Of a stretch of DNA of 64,000 bases, positions 30,690-41,104 are shown in pieces; position 1 is the stretch's first letter; each line of letters opens with the position of its first letter. Position numbers and translations under genes: made by a program. This DNA is from Bacteroidota bacterium (GTDB lineage Bacteria; Bacteroidota; Bacteroidia; AKYH767-A; OLB10): assembly GCA_016713445.1 (NCBI GenBank), contig JADJPB010000004.1, forward strand, positions 186,001 to 250,000, given 5' to 3'. A model generated the notes under the pieces. It saw only the letters and a program-made list of their open reading frames with translations. It did no database searches and was not told the origin of the DNA.

Positions 30690-31112
30690 ATGGATTTATC
30701 GACATTTAAGCATAAAACAAGGATTCAAGTTCGATTTAAGGATATAGATAAACTGGGTCATGTTAATAATGCGAATCACCTGACTTATTTCGAGTTGTCG
30801 CGTGTGAATTATTTGGCGGATGTGATTAAAACACCTATCGATTGGAGTAAGGATGGAATCATTCTAGCCCGAATAGAAGTGGATTATAAATCACCAATAT
30901 TATTAGAGGATGAAGTTTGGGTGTATGCTAAAGTGAGTAGATTGGGCACATCCAGCTACGATATGGACTATGTAATTGTTCGAATCGCAAATGATGTTAC
31001 CACGTTAGCTGCGCTCGGCAAGTCCGTGCAAGTCTGTTTTAATTATGAGACAAGTAAACCGATAAAGATGCCGCCCGATTGGCGTGCTTTTATTGAAAAT
31101 TTTGAAAGATAG
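30690..31112 (+). CDS. Acyl-CoA thioesterase (4HBT hotdog fold)
   Basis: The 140-residue protein contains RFKDIDKLGHVNNANHLTYFELSR, the catalytic and substrate-binding stretch of 4-hydroxybenzoyl-CoA / YbgC-type thioesterases (Asp in DxxxxxHVNN). IEVDYKSPILLEDEVWVYAKV gives the second beta strand of the hotdog fold. It would hydrolyse acyl-CoA thioesters in the cytoplasm. The start ATG 30690 follows a GGAAAG stretch and the candidate promoter. It is intact and converges on the membrane-protein gene ending at 31126. Confidence 0.88.
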   Translation: MDLSTFKHKTRIQVRFKDIDKLGHVNNANHLTYFELSRVNYLADVIKTPIDWSKDGIILARIEVDYKSPILLEDEVWVYAKVSRLGTSSYDMDYVIVRIANDVTTLAALGKSVQVCFNYETSKPIKMPPDWRAFIENFER

Positions 31113-31125
31113 TTGAGAAGTTTAA

Positions 31126-32526
31126 TTAAAAATCAAGTTGCTTAGCGTATTGATCGGTCATGTTTTTTTTGAACCTTAAGTCATTATATGCTCCTTGATC
31201 TTCGACATAATAGATTTCATATCCGTTTCTTTTCAGCCATTTTAACTCTGGTTCATCAATATAATGTCGAACGATTACCGAATCGTTCGGATTCTTTTTA
31301 TAGAAAACTTGCACGATGGCGTTCCACCAACCTGCAATAAGTATGGTTTTACTTCGGATGACCGATGTGCGATTAATAATTTTTTCTGCAAACTTAATTT
31401 GTTGCTTTCGTTTACTTTGATCGGCTAAAACTAATCCTTGAGTTGGGTCGATGGCAATTGAGTTTCCACCTACCATTACACGCACGGCCAGGGCGCTCGT
31501 CGCGGAACCTCGGTTTTCATCAGCTAGATTAATTCCCAAAAAGAAGCAGGAAAAAAGAAGGGAAATCACGAGGTTTCTTATCGATTTTTCATCAAGAAAA
31601 AGTGCCAATCCAAGAATGAGAAAGGGACACATCGGAATCATAAATGCGGCTTTTAATGGAATTTTAATGAAGGCTATGAGATAAAGTGTGATCGAAATCG
31701 CACATACAACAAGAAGTGTTTTGCTAATGTTTTTATTCTCGAAATAGATTTCTTTTAGTATTCTCTTTTTTAGGATTATTGTGATGAAGTAAAATGCAAT
31801 AGTTAAACATCCAGTTATACCCCAAACAGCTATGCTTCCTTTGTAAGCGTTTTTTAGAAAACCAGGAATTGCAAAGTGTTGGTAGTAGGTGAAGAACTCC
31901 AATCCATATTGATAAATAACAGGACTCATTACAATTACAGATCCTAACAAGGTAGTAGCTATAAAGAGAAACGATTTTTTTATTCGATGATTTTCATCGC
32001 TAAATTTCCAAATCAAAAGCAAATAGGGCAGGAGCATGGCTCCAGATGTAATTCTACATCCTACGGCTAAAGCAAGCATTCCCGCAGCAAGGATAATATT
32101 CTTTTTACTGATGAAATATCCACTGAGTAAAATGAATCCCAACGCCCAAGTGTAGTCCATCGCATTGCTGCTGTTTATATAAATAACGGGAGTAAATGCA
32201 AGGGCTGCTCCACACCAATAAGCATTCTTTACACCGAGCTGAATGAGCATGGCTACAAAGGCTAGAATTCCAATGGTGCTGATGATGGTTGTAAGCAAAT
32301 TAAAGAAAATAGGACCCATCGACCAAAAACTTGAGTAGATAAGTTCTTGAACTGGATGTCCCGGTAAACGAGAAACTTCATAAATGCCCGTGTTGCCTAT
32401 TCGCTCAGCGACCAATAACATAGCCCAGGCATCCTCTTCACTTCCAAACCCATCAAACAAAAAGGGAATTCTGGTGATGAAAATGAAGAGCCCAAAAATT
32501 AAAATATTTCGAAATGACCGCGTCAT
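31126..32526 (-). CDS. Multi-pass membrane protein, possibly a GT-C type glycosyltransferase
   Basis: The 466-residue protein has about ten predicted membrane helices and a soluble C-terminal domain of about 110 residues (IDPTQGLVLADQSKRK to YAKQLDF). The N-terminal loop FLFDGFGSEEDAWAM, with acidic residues after the first helix, recalls GT-C enzymes that use lipid-linked sugars, but no family signature is decisive. Its start codon overlaps the stop of the S41 protease gene (ATGA at 32523-32526), so the two are translationally coupled. Function uncertain. Confidence 0.75.
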   Translation of the reverse strand: MTRSFRNILIFGLFIFITRIPFLFDGFGSEEDAWAMLLVAERIGNTGIYEVSRLPGHPVQELIYSSFWSMGPIFFNLLTTIISTIGILAFVAMLIQLGVKNAYWCGAALAFTPVIYINSSNAMDYTWALGFILLSGYFISKKNIILAAGMLALAVGCRITSGAMLLPYLLLIWKFSDENHRIKKSFLFIATTLLGSVIVMSPVIYQYGLEFFTYYQHFAIPGFLKNAYKGSIAVWGITGCLTIAFYFITIILKKRILKEIYFENKNISKTLLVVCAISITLYLIAFIKIPLKAAFMIPMCPFLILGLALFLDEKSIRNLVISLLFSCFFLGINLADENRGSATSALAVRVMVGGNSIAIDPTQGLVLADQSKRKQQIKFAEKIINRTSVIRSKTILIAGWWNAIVQVFYKKNPNDSVIVRHYIDEPELKWLKRNGYEIYYVEDQGAYNDLRFKKNMTDQYAKQLDF

Positions 32527-34118
32527 TGCATGGGTTGCTGCAGAAGTTGAAGCGCTTTCTGAATAGTCGCGTCTTTTTCGTGTAGGATAGGATACATACC
32601 TTCATTCTTCCAAAGTAGTCGTGCAACATAGGCTTTTAGTTGTGTTTGCAATACCGGAAGCGATTTTTGTAGATCCTTATTGTTCTTTTGAATTCCTTTT
32701 TTCTCCGCGTATTGGATGAATTCATTGATAAAGTCCGCATCTGATTTGAATTGCTCTTTAAAGACTGCCGCAGAAGTAAAACGCTTTAGCTTTTCACGAT
32801 TTTGATCCACATAATCGTAGGCAAATTGATTCACGCTTCCGCTGGCAAAAAGTCGATTGATGTAATCACTGTTGTAAATAGTATCTAACGGTACAAATAC
32901 ATCTGGCGTTATTCCCCCTCCTCCGTAAACAATCTTACCGGCTGGTGTTTTGTAAACGATGGTGTCTTTTTGATGGATGCTGTCTTTATGAAGTAATTCA
33001 CCGTTTTTAACTCGATCGTATAATTCTTCTTCATAGGCTGAGAATCCATGATCATAGGATTTTTGTATGCTCCTTCCTGTTGGCGTGTAATATCTCGCTA
33101 TGGTTAAGCGTATGGCAGATCCATCAGGTAATTGTGTCTGCTCCTGAACCAATCCTTTGCCAAACGAACGCCTTCCCAATAGGGTTCCTCGATCCCAATC
33201 TTGCACAGCACCCGAAACTATTTCAGCGGCGGAGGCAGAGCCTTCGTCAATTAAAATAAAAAGTTTTCCTTGCTCAAAGAGTCCATCACGCGAAGTGAAG
33301 TATTCGGTTTTAGGTCTGGATTTTCCTTGTGTGTAAACAATTAATTTTTTTCCTCCAATAAATTCATCTGAAATAGCCGTAGCAGCATCAAGGAATCCAC
33401 CAGGGTTACCTCTTAAATCTAAAATTAAATTCCGCATTCCCTCTTTCTTGAGTTGTTGCATTGCCGGAATAAATTCATCATATGTAGTCGCACTAAAACG
33501 AGAGATCTTAATATATCCCGTTTGTTCAGTGATCATATATGAAAATTCTAAACTGTTGATTGGAATTTTTCCGCGTACAATTTTATAGTCTATTAATTTA
33601 TTCTGGCCCCTTCGTAAAATCGCTACAGCTACCGTAGTCCCTCCTTTGCCTCGTAGTGATTTCATCACCATCTCATTGGTGATATTGATTCCTGCTACTA
33701 GTTTGTTGTCCACTTTAACTATCCGATCTCCAGGCTGTATACCTAAGCTCTCACTCGGACCTCCTGAAATAGCGGATACCACCATGATGGTGTCTTCTTG
33801 GATATGAAACTCGATTCCTATACCTTCGAAATTTCCTTCTAAAGGTTCGTTGGCAGCCTGCAATTCTTCTTTTGGAATGTAAGCAGAATGTGGATCTAAC
33901 TGTTCTAAAAGCTTGATGATGGTTTCGTCTACTAGCTTGTTTCGGTTAATCGTATCCAGATATTCTTGCTGGATATAATCGAGTATAGAATTGATTTTAT
34001 TGTTGGAAGAAATTTTTGGTGCAGGTGTTAGGTTACTGCCTAAATAAATTCCAGCAGCCAACGCAATCCCTAATAGGATGGGGAAAAGAAACACTCTTCT
34101 CGATCTATTTTCGTCCAT
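32523..34118 (-). CDS. S41 family C-terminal processing peptidase
   Basis: The 531-residue protein has an N-terminal membrane anchor (VFLFPILLGIALAAGIYLGSNL), a PDZ domain around residues 90-170 (EGIGIEFHIQED to GIQPGDRIVKVD), and the catalytic tail-specific protease domain with the Ser in DEGSASAAEIVSGAVQDW and the Lys in GRRSFGKGLVQEQT. It would act in the periplasm on C-termini of proteins. The C-terminal 130 residues, with the helical KNNKDLQKSLPVLQTQLKAY, are typical of Bacteroidota members. It lies 1 base after the dCMP deaminase stop and overlaps the next gene, which suggests an operon of three. Confidence 0.95.
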   Translation of the reverse strand: MDENRSRRVFLFPILLGIALAAGIYLGSNLTPAPKISSNNKINSILDYIQQEYLDTINRNKLVDETIIKLLEQLDPHSAYIPKEELQAANEPLEGNFEGIGIEFHIQEDTIMVVSAISGGPSESLGIQPGDRIVKVDNKLVAGINITNEMVMKSLRGKGGTTVAVAILRRGQNKLIDYKIVRGKIPINSLEFSYMITEQTGYIKISRFSATTYDEFIPAMQQLKKEGMRNLILDLRGNPGGFLDAATAISDEFIGGKKLIVYTQGKSRPKTEYFTSRDGLFEQGKLFILIDEGSASAAEIVSGAVQDWDRGTLLGRRSFGKGLVQEQTQLPDGSAIRLTIARYYTPTGRSIQKSYDHGFSAYEEELYDRVKNGELLHKDSIHQKDTIVYKTPAGKIVYGGGGITPDVFVPLDTIYNSDYINRLFASGSVNQFAYDYVDQNREKLKRFTSAAVFKEQFKSDADFINEFIQYAEKKGIQKNNKDLQKSLPVLQTQLKAYVARLLWKNEGMYPILHEKDATIQKALQLLQQPMQ

Positions 34119-34119
34119 A

Positions 34120-34587
34120 TTATTTTTTCTCTTCTTTTGGGAAATGTGTTACTTCTACTCCAAAACGACGTAGAAATTCTACTCCCTCCTCAATGTCAAT
34201 TCCTTTGTATGCAGCGTAACTATCTCTGAATATTACTTTTTTTATTCCAGTGGTGTAAATTATACGTGCACATGGCAAGCATGGAGCTAGCGTTACGTAC
34301 AAAGTAGCTTCCTCTAAGGTAATTTGATTTTTTGCAGCATATAGAATGGCATTGGCTTCAGCATGTAATGCCAATGAACAACCCCCTTTACGATCGCGTG
34401 CACATCCTTCATCCGGCCACTCTTCGTCACAATTATGCGTGCCGGCTGGCGGACCATTATATCCTAAAGAAATAATGCGGGTATCTTTTGAAATGACGGC
34501 GCCTACTTTCATCTTAACACAATGCGACTTCATCGCAAGGTTTTGTGCCAGATCCATATAGAGCTCATCAAAGCTGATCTTACTCAT
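34120..34587 (-). CDS. dCMP deaminase family protein
   Basis: The zinc-binding motif HAEANAIL and PCLPC define a cytidine/deoxycytidylate deaminase. ISLGYNGPPAGTHNCDE with the longer loop fits dCMP deaminase, which makes dUMP for thymidylate synthesis. ATG 34587 is chosen because MSKISFDELYMDLAQ is the usual N-terminus; the frame is open for 19 more codons upstream. A TATCTTTG box lies at 34593-34600, only a few bases upstream, which supports this start. It is the first gene of the presumed operon with the S41 protease and the membrane protein. Confidence 0.92.
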   Translation of the reverse strand: MSKISFDELYMDLAQNLAMKSHCVKMKVGAVISKDTRIISLGYNGPPAGTHNCDEEWPDEGCARDRKGGCSLALHAEANAILYAAKNQITLEEATLYVTLAPCLPCARIIYTTGIKKVIFRDSYAAYKGIDIEEGVEFLRRFGVEVTHFPKEEKK

Positions 34588-34592
34588 AAACG

Positions 34593-34600
34593 CAAAGATA
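34593..34600 (-). promoter_or_regulatory. Candidate -7 box TATCTTTG for the dCMP deaminase operon
   Basis: TATCTTTG on the minus strand fits TAnnTTTG and ends 5 bases before the chosen ATG. No good -33 element is seen, so the call is tentative. Confidence 0.3.
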
Positions 34601-34740
34601 ATAGGGTTTGTGATATGATAAATTGTGAATTCAAGAAATCTCAAAGCTTAATAGTGAGGAACTTGCAAGGAGTTCAGGATTTAAAATTTAAATGAGATTG
34701 CTTTAAAGAATGCTTCTCTCTTCTTACTTCAAGAAAGAAC

Positions 34741-35373
34741 TCATTCCCCCTTTATACTTTTCACCACTTCCGATAAATAGATTTTAATGCCTATTGCAAA
34801 AATGGGGGAGTTCATTTTTGCATCTATTTCTTTGTTGTTCACCAACATAATTCGATAACCAATTCCCGAAGTGATTCCAATCCATTTCACGATTTTATAT
34901 TGCGCATTTACGCCTAACTGCGATGCCACTACGCCCTTTTTGAAAATTCTTCTTTTACTATCGCTTTTATCGAAGTATTGAAAATAGCTCTGCCCATATC
35001 CAATTTGTAGCGGAGTGCTGATTTGCCAAGGACCTTTATTGTAATGAATGTACTCCGCCATCACTGGGTAATATCGAAAGAATAATTGAGCTTTAACGGT
35101 ATCATTTTTAGCATACGGAATCTCATTTGTTGGTAAAATTTTATTTTCAACAATGTCTGAGCTGATAAAATTATAGCCAATGCCAAATCTCCATTTTTCA
35201 TGGTATTTAACTCCACCGCGAAATCCCCATACGTCAGCACTTTTATTGCCAATGAAGGAGTAATAACTGTCAAATACCAAAAACGGGCTCAAAGAAGTTT
35301 TTTCCTCTTGACTTTGCCCATACAATTGAATGCATAGAAAACTAAGTATACAGAAGAATGAAACTCTTAACAT
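34741..35373 (-). CDS. Outer-membrane beta-barrel-like protein
   Basis: The 210-residue protein has a signal peptide (MLRVSFFCILSFLCIQLYGQ). The mature part alternates polar and aromatic residues (FRGGVKYHEKWRFGIGYNF, LFFRYYPVMAEYIHY, GITSGIGYRIML), a pattern of transmembrane beta strands, and ends with a short hydrophobic strand. It resembles the small outer-membrane beta-barrel proteins common in Bacteroidota. No specific function can be given. It is intact. Confidence 0.75.
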   Translation of the reverse strand: MLRVSFFCILSFLCIQLYGQSQEEKTSLSPFLVFDSYYSFIGNKSADVWGFRGGVKYHEKWRFGIGYNFISSDIVENKILPTNEIPYAKNDTVKAQLFFRYYPVMAEYIHYNKGPWQISTPLQIGYGQSYFQYFDKSDSKRRIFKKGVVASQLGVNAQYKIVKWIGITSGIGYRIMLVNNKEIDAKMNSPIFAIGIKIYLSEVVKSIKGE

Positions 35374-35399
35374 GAATTCGTGCAGTTGGTGTTGTGCTT

Positions 35400-36205
35400 T
35401 TATGCAAAGATAAAAAAGAGTAGCCCATGTAGTAGGAGATTGCCATCAATCATGAGCAAATATTGCTCATTTTTACTTTGCCTATGTAGACGTAGAATTC
35501 CAAATATAGTAAACACTCCACTTGTTAGAGATATTATGAGCAGGGAAGTGGATGGAGTACTCATATGATTCAGATATACTAACGTTGAATAAAGTAGAAT
35601 TAGTATGATCGCAAAAAGTTTGGTCTTATTAAATCCGTATTTTATGGGAAAAGTGTTGATTTTTCTTCCTCGATCTTTTCAATGTCTCTTAAATCGATAC
35701 TTACGCTTAATGCGAAAATGAAAAGGAACCTTTGCGTGAAGAAAAGTATTGATGAAATAAATTCTTCTTGTAAAGGGGAGGTGACCAACGCCCAGGCTAA
35801 AGCCAAAACAATATTTTTTATGAGCAATATACTTCGTGTGCCGTAGAAGGATCCGTGGTGAGTAGTAAATCGAGTGTAGTAACTAATGCTTAAGATTGAT
35901 GCCAATCCATATTGTATAAGTGTCGAAAAGTTGAGTGGCGTAGCAATAAGAGCTATAAACAGCATTGAAAAGAAAATAACAAGTATGATTTTATTTTCAT
36001 TGACGAGAATTTTCTTGTTGGAAAAGTCTATCTCAGGTTGTAAAATTGCTAAATAGTATCCGATAAATGTTCCTGAAAATATAAGTAGAAAATGAAAAAT
36101 TGAGTAGTGATGGAGGCTTGTCGACATCAATGCACTCGATGCGGCCATTAAAATTGAATAAAAGTATTTACTTTGTGAAGTGTAGATTGTGCGACATAAA
36201 AACAT
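35400..36205 (-). CDS. UbiA-like multi-pass membrane protein, one frameshift
   Basis: The first 180 residues hold five or six hydrophobic helices and the stretch GTRSILLIKNIVLALAWALV, seen in UbiA-superfamily proteins of Bacteroidota. SVSIDLRDIEKIEEEK corresponds to the second aspartate-rich region (DxRDxxxD-like), although the spacing is not canonical. The frame breaks near 35665, where one A of a run seems missing. The other frame then continues with KINTFPIKYGFNKTKLFAII and ends at 35400. The whole is about 268 residues. The first Asp-rich motif of prenyltransferases is not seen, so enzymatic activity is doubtful. Confidence 0.65.
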
Positions 36206-36315
36206 CAGAGTTGTTAGTGGATTTATTAATTAATGTCACCTATTTTATGAACTATGTTGTATGTTGATGATAGAATTTCAATCGTTTTGCAATGATATGA
36301 CATGTTTTTATCGTG

Positions 36316-36926
36316 TTAATGATTTTCGATGCCATAAAGGATTAATCCAGTCAGACTAACTCCTAAGCTGATATATCCCCACTTTAAACTTTGTTGAATC
36401 TTTGTGTTTCTGGCTGATTTTTTATAGCCAAATTGAAACGCTTCTGTGTTGGCTATGTTTTGATCAAAGTTCTCCGGCAATTTCATTTTTTTGGGATTGA
36501 ATCTTCCCAATACAATACTGTAAATCATAGGGACAGGTATCGCATAGAAAGATAAAAAGCCTGAGCCAGCTCCTACAATAGCAGAAGAAATGCTGGCTCC
36601 TCGCGCTTTATAATATTCGCTGGCAACTTGCTCGCCTTGGATGTATAACCTCGCCTCTTCAATACTAAAATCTAATGAGTCTGCTGGAGTATAAATAATT
36701 TGTTCTCCTTGCCCTTCAGTTTCAATCGAAAATACATCGTAACGATCTACAATTCTCAACTTTTTACGTTTGTCATTTGTTTTTTTATACGTCAAAAGGT
36801 CGGAACCTAATTGATAGCTCTCAATGGATATGTATTTCCCACTTAATAGTAATATTCTTTGCTGAGCTTGACTGTTAATTGATAAAAGATTAAGAAGGGG
36901 AGAAGCAGTAGGAATAGTTTTTTCAT
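36316..36926 (-). CDS. Hypothetical exported protein with C-terminal membrane segments, N-terminal frameshift
   Basis: The continuous frame can be read from 37020, but its first 40 residues look unnatural. ATG at 36926 in another frame gives the signal peptide MKKLFLLLLPFLIF, and a one-base shift near 36890 joins it to QAQQRILLLSGKYISIESYQ. The body has FSIETEGQGEQIIYTPADSL and two C-terminal hydrophobic segments (GAGSGFLSFYAIPVPMIYSIVLG and WGYISLGVSLTGLILYGI). It is about 203 residues. The family is known to me only as a Bacteroidota hypothetical. The gene lies between a UbiA-like gene and divergent gcvP. Confidence 0.6.
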
Positions 36927-37147
36927 AGACTTCAAAGCTATGAAATTGCAAGTTGTATTTTTCAAAATTTATTGAATTCGCAAAATTCACTACCTGATTC
37001 AAAAAGTTATTCTTCTGCATTTCTGGAATTGAATCGTCATAAGTTATATCTGAAAATTGATTTATATCACAGTTTTAGTAATGTAAAATGCTGATAAATA
37101 GAGAGATGATATATGTTTAGATATGTAAAGGAATCCACTCAGTTTCT

Positions 37148-37155
37148 TAACTTTG
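37148..37155 (+). promoter_or_regulatory. Candidate -7 box TAACTTTG for gcvP
   Basis: TAACTTTG fits TAnnTTTG and lies 19 bases before the gcvP ATG at 37175. No TTG is found at the expected -33 position. Confidence 0.4.
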
Positions 37156-37174
37156 CGTTTAAGAAAATAAGCAT

Positions 37175-40060
37175 ATGTCGCAATATAAATTTACCGATCG
37201 CCATATCGGACCCGATAATCAAGAAACGAAGGAAATGTTGAGCAAGGTAGGTGTATCTTCTATCGAAGAGCTTATCAGTAAAACGATTCCAGCCGATATT
37301 CGGTTGAAGAATGAATTAAATCTACCCGAAGCATCCGATGAGTCGAGTTATCTACGTGACCTACGAACCATGGCTGCCAAGAATAAAATTTTTAGAACGT
37401 ATATTGGTTTAGGTTACCACAATACGATTATTCCCGGAGTAATTCAACGCACCATTTTTGAAAATCCAGGTTGGTACACGGCTTACACACCTTATCAAGC
37501 GGAGATTGCTCAAGGAAGATTGGAAGCTCTTCTGAATTTCCAAACCATGGTTTGTGATTTAACAGGAATGGAATTAGCCAATGCTTCTTTGTTGGATGAG
37601 TCGACCGCTGCTGCGGAAGGAATGACGATGTTGTTTGCAACGCGTTCGAAAGAACAAGAGAAAATGAATTGCGCTAAATTTTTTGTAAGCGATGATACTT
37701 TCCCACAAACAATAGATGTGCTGAAAACAAGAGCGACTCCTCTGGGAATTGAATTGGTTTTTGGTAAAACTTCAGAGTTCACATTCGGCGACGACTTTTA
37801 CGGTGCGATGTTGCAATACCCAGGTAAGGAAGGAAATGTAACAGATCATTCTGCTTTCACCGAAAAATGTAAAGCAAATAATATTCGTGTAGTAGTTGCT
37901 GCTGATATCATGTCTCTTGTTTTATTGACGCCTCCAGGAGAGTGGGGTGCCGATGTGGTGGTGGGTTCTACACAACGTTTTGGTGTGCCGATGGGTTTTG
38001 GTGGTCCTCATGCTGCGTATTTTGCTACAAAGGAATTGTACAAGCGTGATATTCCAGGACGTATCATCGGTTTAAGTATCGATGCTGCTGGTAAGCCTGC
38101 TTTACGTATGGCTTTGCAAACACGCGAACAACATATTAAACGCGATAAAGCAACATCCAATATTTGTACGGCTCAAGTATTGTTGGCGGTAATGGCATCT
38201 ATGTATGCCGTGTACCATGGTCCTCGTGGATTAAAAGCAATTGCTCAAACCATCCATCTTCGTGCTGCAGCTTTAGCGGCTGGTGTAAAGAAGCAAGGAT
38301 ACACCGTAGTTCATGATCAGTTTTTTGATACAGTAGCCATTGATGCCGGCGATAAAATGCCAGCCATTCAAAAGTTAGCGGATGATGCAAATATGAATTT
38401 CCGCTGTGAAAAATCGGGACGCATCATCATTAATTTTGATGAAACTACCTTGCATGATGACGTTACGGAGATCATTTATATTTTTGCAAAGGCTGCCGGA
38501 TTCGATTATAAAAGAAATGGTGCCGATCCTACTTTGAAACCGATCATCAGTGATGATTTAATATTGGCTCGTAAATCTCCTTACTTAACAAATATTGTTT
38601 TTAATAAGTACCGCAGTGAAACGGATATGATGCGTTACATCCGCTTGTTGGAAAGCAAGGATCTCTCGTTGAATTATTCGATGATTGCTTTAGGTTCGTG
38701 TACGATGAAGCTCAATGCTACCAGCGAAATGATGCCTTTAAGTTGGCCGCTGTGGAATAGCATTCATCCATTCGCACCAGCCAATCAGCGCGAAGGATAT
38801 ACACAAATGCTAACGGAGTTGGAAAGTTATTTATGTGAGATCACTGGTTTTGCTGCCGTGTCTCTTCAACCCAATTCAGGAGCGCAAGGTGAGTATGCAG
38901 GATTGATGGCTATTCGCAATTATTTAATCGCCAACGGTCAAGGACATCGTAATATCGTTTTAATTCCTTCCAGTGCGCATGGAACTAATCCAGCCACTGC
39001 AGTAATGGCGGGTTGGAAAATTGTTGTAGTGAAATGCGATGCCAATGGAAATATCGATTTGAACGATATGCGCGAGAAAGCCGTGTTGCATAAAGATCAT
39101 TTAGCAGCAGCTATGGTTACGTATCCAAGTACGCACGGTGTGTATGAAGAAGGTATTCGTGAGTTAACAAAAATCATTCACGATAACGGTGGACAAGTGT
39201 ACATGGACGGCGCAAATATGAATGCTCAAGTGGGATTAACAAGTCCGGGTATGATTGGCGCCGATGTATGTCACTTGAATTTACATAAAACATTTTCAAT
39301 TCCCCACGGTGGTGGCGGACCTGGCATGGGTCCTATCGGAGTTGCAGCTCACTTAGCACCTCATCTTTCCAATCATTCTGTTGTAAATGTTAATGATGTT
39401 CGTCAAGGCACTGCCGTTAGTGCGGCTCCTTGGGGATCGGCATTAATTTTATTAATCAGTTATGGTTATATTCGTATGTTGGGAAGAGATGGTGTTCGAA
39501 TGGCTACTGAGTATGCTATTTTCAATGCGAACTACATGAAAGCAAGATTAGAAGAGCATTACCCAATTTTATACAAAGGAAAAAATGGATTTGTTGCCCA
39601 TGAAATGATTTTGGATTGCAGAACATTTAAACAAACGGCTGGAATTGAAGTAACCGATATTGCAAAGCGATTAATCGATTATGGATTCCATGCACCAACG
39701 GTTGCATTCCCTGTGGCAGGAACCTTAATGGTAGAACCTACCGAAAGCGAATCAAAAGATGAGTTGGATCGTTTCTGCGATGCCATGATTGCCATTCGTG
39801 AAGAAATTCGCGCCATTGAAGATGGTCGCGCTGACAGAGTCAATAACGTACTGGTGAATGCACCACATACTGCGGAAGAAGTTACAGCCGATGAATGGTT
39901 ACATCCTTATAGCCGCACCGAAGCGGCATGGCCTGCATCGTGGGTAAAAGGAAATAAGTTTTGGTCTTCTGTTAAGCGTGTCGACAATGCTTACGGTGAC
40001 CGCAATCTTGTTTGCTCTTGTCCTGACATCAGCACCTACGAAACTGAGGCGGTAAGTTAG
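37175..40060 (+). CDS. gcvP: Glycine dehydrogenase (decarboxylating), P protein
   Basis: The P protein of the glycine cleavage system decarboxylates glycine with PLP and passes the aminomethyl group to lipoyl-GcvH. The 961-residue protein is the fused single-chain form. The N-terminal half starts DRHIGPDNQETKEML. The C-terminal half has the PLP-binding lysine in HLNLHKTFSIPHGGGGPG (about residue 706), and GSCTMKLNATSEMMPLSWP and SSAHGTNPATA are typical. It is intact across nearly 2.9 kb, in contrast to many neighbours. GcvT and GcvH are not in the window. Confidence 0.98.
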   Translation: MSQYKFTDRHIGPDNQETKEMLSKVGVSSIEELISKTIPADIRLKNELNLPEASDESSYLRDLRTMAAKNKIFRTYIGLGYHNTIIPGVIQRTIFENPGWYTAYTPYQAEIAQGRLEALLNFQTMVCDLTGMELANASLLDESTAAAEGMTMLFATRSKEQEKMNCAKFFVSDDTFPQTIDVLKTRATPLGIELVFGKTSEFTFGDDFYGAMLQYPGKEGNVTDHSAFTEKCKANNIRVVVAADIMSLVLLTPPGEWGADVVVGSTQRFGVPMGFGGPHAAYFATKELYKRDIPGRIIGLSIDAAGKPALRMALQTREQHIKRDKATSNICTAQVLLAVMASMYAVYHGPRGLKAIAQTIHLRAAALAAGVKKQGYTVVHDQFFDTVAIDAGDKMPAIQKLADDANMNFRCEKSGRIIINFDETTLHDDVTEIIYIFAKAAGFDYKRNGADPTLKPIISDDLILARKSPYLTNIVFNKYRSETDMMRYIRLLESKDLSLNYSMIALGSCTMKLNATSEMMPLSWPLWNSIHPFAPANQREGYTQMLTELESYLCEITGFAAVSLQPNSGAQGEYAGLMAIRNYLIANGQGHRNIVLIPSSAHGTNPATAVMAGWKIVVVKCDANGNIDLNDMREKAVLHKDHLAAAMVTYPSTHGVYEEGIRELTKIIHDNGGQVYMDGANMNAQVGLTSPGMIGADVCHLNLHKTFSIPHGGGGPGMGPIGVAAHLAPHLSNHSVVNVNDVRQGTAVSAAPWGSALILLISYGYIRMLGRDGVRMATEYAIFNANYMKARLEEHYPILYKGKNGFVAHEMILDCRTFKQTAGIEVTDIAKRLIDYGFHAPTVAFPVAGTLMVEPTESESKDELDRFCDAMIAIREEIRAIEDGRADRVNNVLVNAPHTAEEVTADEWLHPYSRTEAAWPASWVKGNKFWSSVKRVDNAYGDRNLVCSCPDISTYETEAVS

Positions 40061-40267
40061 TTGCTAGGCTTAGAGATTAGTTGTTGGATTTCTCACGTAT
40101 CTTGATTCAAAGAGTAGAAAAGTGCATTTTAAATTTTTTAAATTGTTGCACCTAAAGTATTTACAGTTTAACCGCGGGGATTTCGCAAAGAGGCGCGTGG
40201 AGTGCGGGGGAAATTAGAAAAAATCTAACTGCTAAAAACTAAAATCTAACAACTAAAAACTAACCTC

Positions 40268-41104
40268 ATGAAATGGCTCGGTAGAGAACGTAGTGGAAAT
40301 GTAGACGATCGTCGCGGGATGTCACGCCCGGCGGCTGGACTTGGTATTGGCGGAATTATTGTCGTGGTAATTTATATGTTTTTGGGAGGAGATTCGGCGG
40401 AGTTGGCGAATATTCTGCAACAACAACAAACAAGCACTGCACCAAATACAGCCATTGATCCCAACGATGAAGATGCAGTTTTTGTATCGGTAGTGTTGAA
40501 GGATACCGAAGATGTTTGGGAGAAAATTTTTCGCGAGCAGTTTGGAAAGGAATATAGTAAACCCATATTGGTGTTGTTTGATGGTGCGGTGGAATCAGCC
40601 TGCGGATTTCAACAATCAGCCACCGGACCTTTCTATTGTCCCGCCGATGAAAAATTATACATCGATCTTTCCTTTTATCGATTGTTGAAAGAGCGCTTCA
40701 ACGCACCCGGCGATTTTGCCATGGCGTATGTGGTAGCGCATGAAGTAGGACATCATGTGCAACATTTATTAGGTACATCCGATCAAGTCCATCAGCAACG
40801 ACAACAACTCAGTGAAAAAGACGGAAACAAACTTTCGGTGATGCTCGAATTGCAAGCTGATTTTTATGCAGGTCTGTGGGCGCACCATGCCGATGCGATG
40901 AAAGGTATTTTAGAACCAGGAGATATTGAAGAAGCACTCACCGCAGCCAGCGCCATTGGCGATGATAAACTACAACAGCAAAGTGGAGGCAGCATCGTAC
41001 CCGATGCATTTACACATGGTACTTCCGAGCAACGCATGTATTGGTTCAATAAAGGCTACACCACTGGATCCCTAGAGCAAGGTGATACCTTTAGAGAGCT
41101 GTAA
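40268..41104 (+). CDS. Neutral zinc metallopeptidase (YpfJ family)
   Basis: The 278-residue protein begins MKWLGRERSGNVDDRRG followed by a membrane helix (GLGIGGIIVVVIYMFLGG). The periplasmic part holds the zinc-binding HEVGHHVQHLLG motif and further down ELQADFYAGLWAHHA, both typical of the YpfJ / KPN_00696 putative neutral zinc metallopeptidases. CGFQQSATGPFYCPADEKLYIDLSF is also a signature stretch. The substrate is unknown. It is intact and well separated from gcvP (207 bp), with a TAAAAACTAA-type repeat just before the start. Confidence 0.92.
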   Translation: MKWLGRERSGNVDDRRGMSRPAAGLGIGGIIVVVIYMFLGGDSAELANILQQQQTSTAPNTAIDPNDEDAVFVSVVLKDTEDVWEKIFREQFGKEYSKPILVLFDGAVESACGFQQSATGPFYCPADEKLYIDLSFYRLLKERFNAPGDFAMAYVVAHEVGHHVQHLLGTSDQVHQQRQQLSEKDGNKLSVMLELQADFYAGLWAHHADAMKGILEPGDIEEALTAASAIGDDKLQQQSGGSIVPDAFTHGTSEQRMYWFNKGYTTGSLEQGDTFREL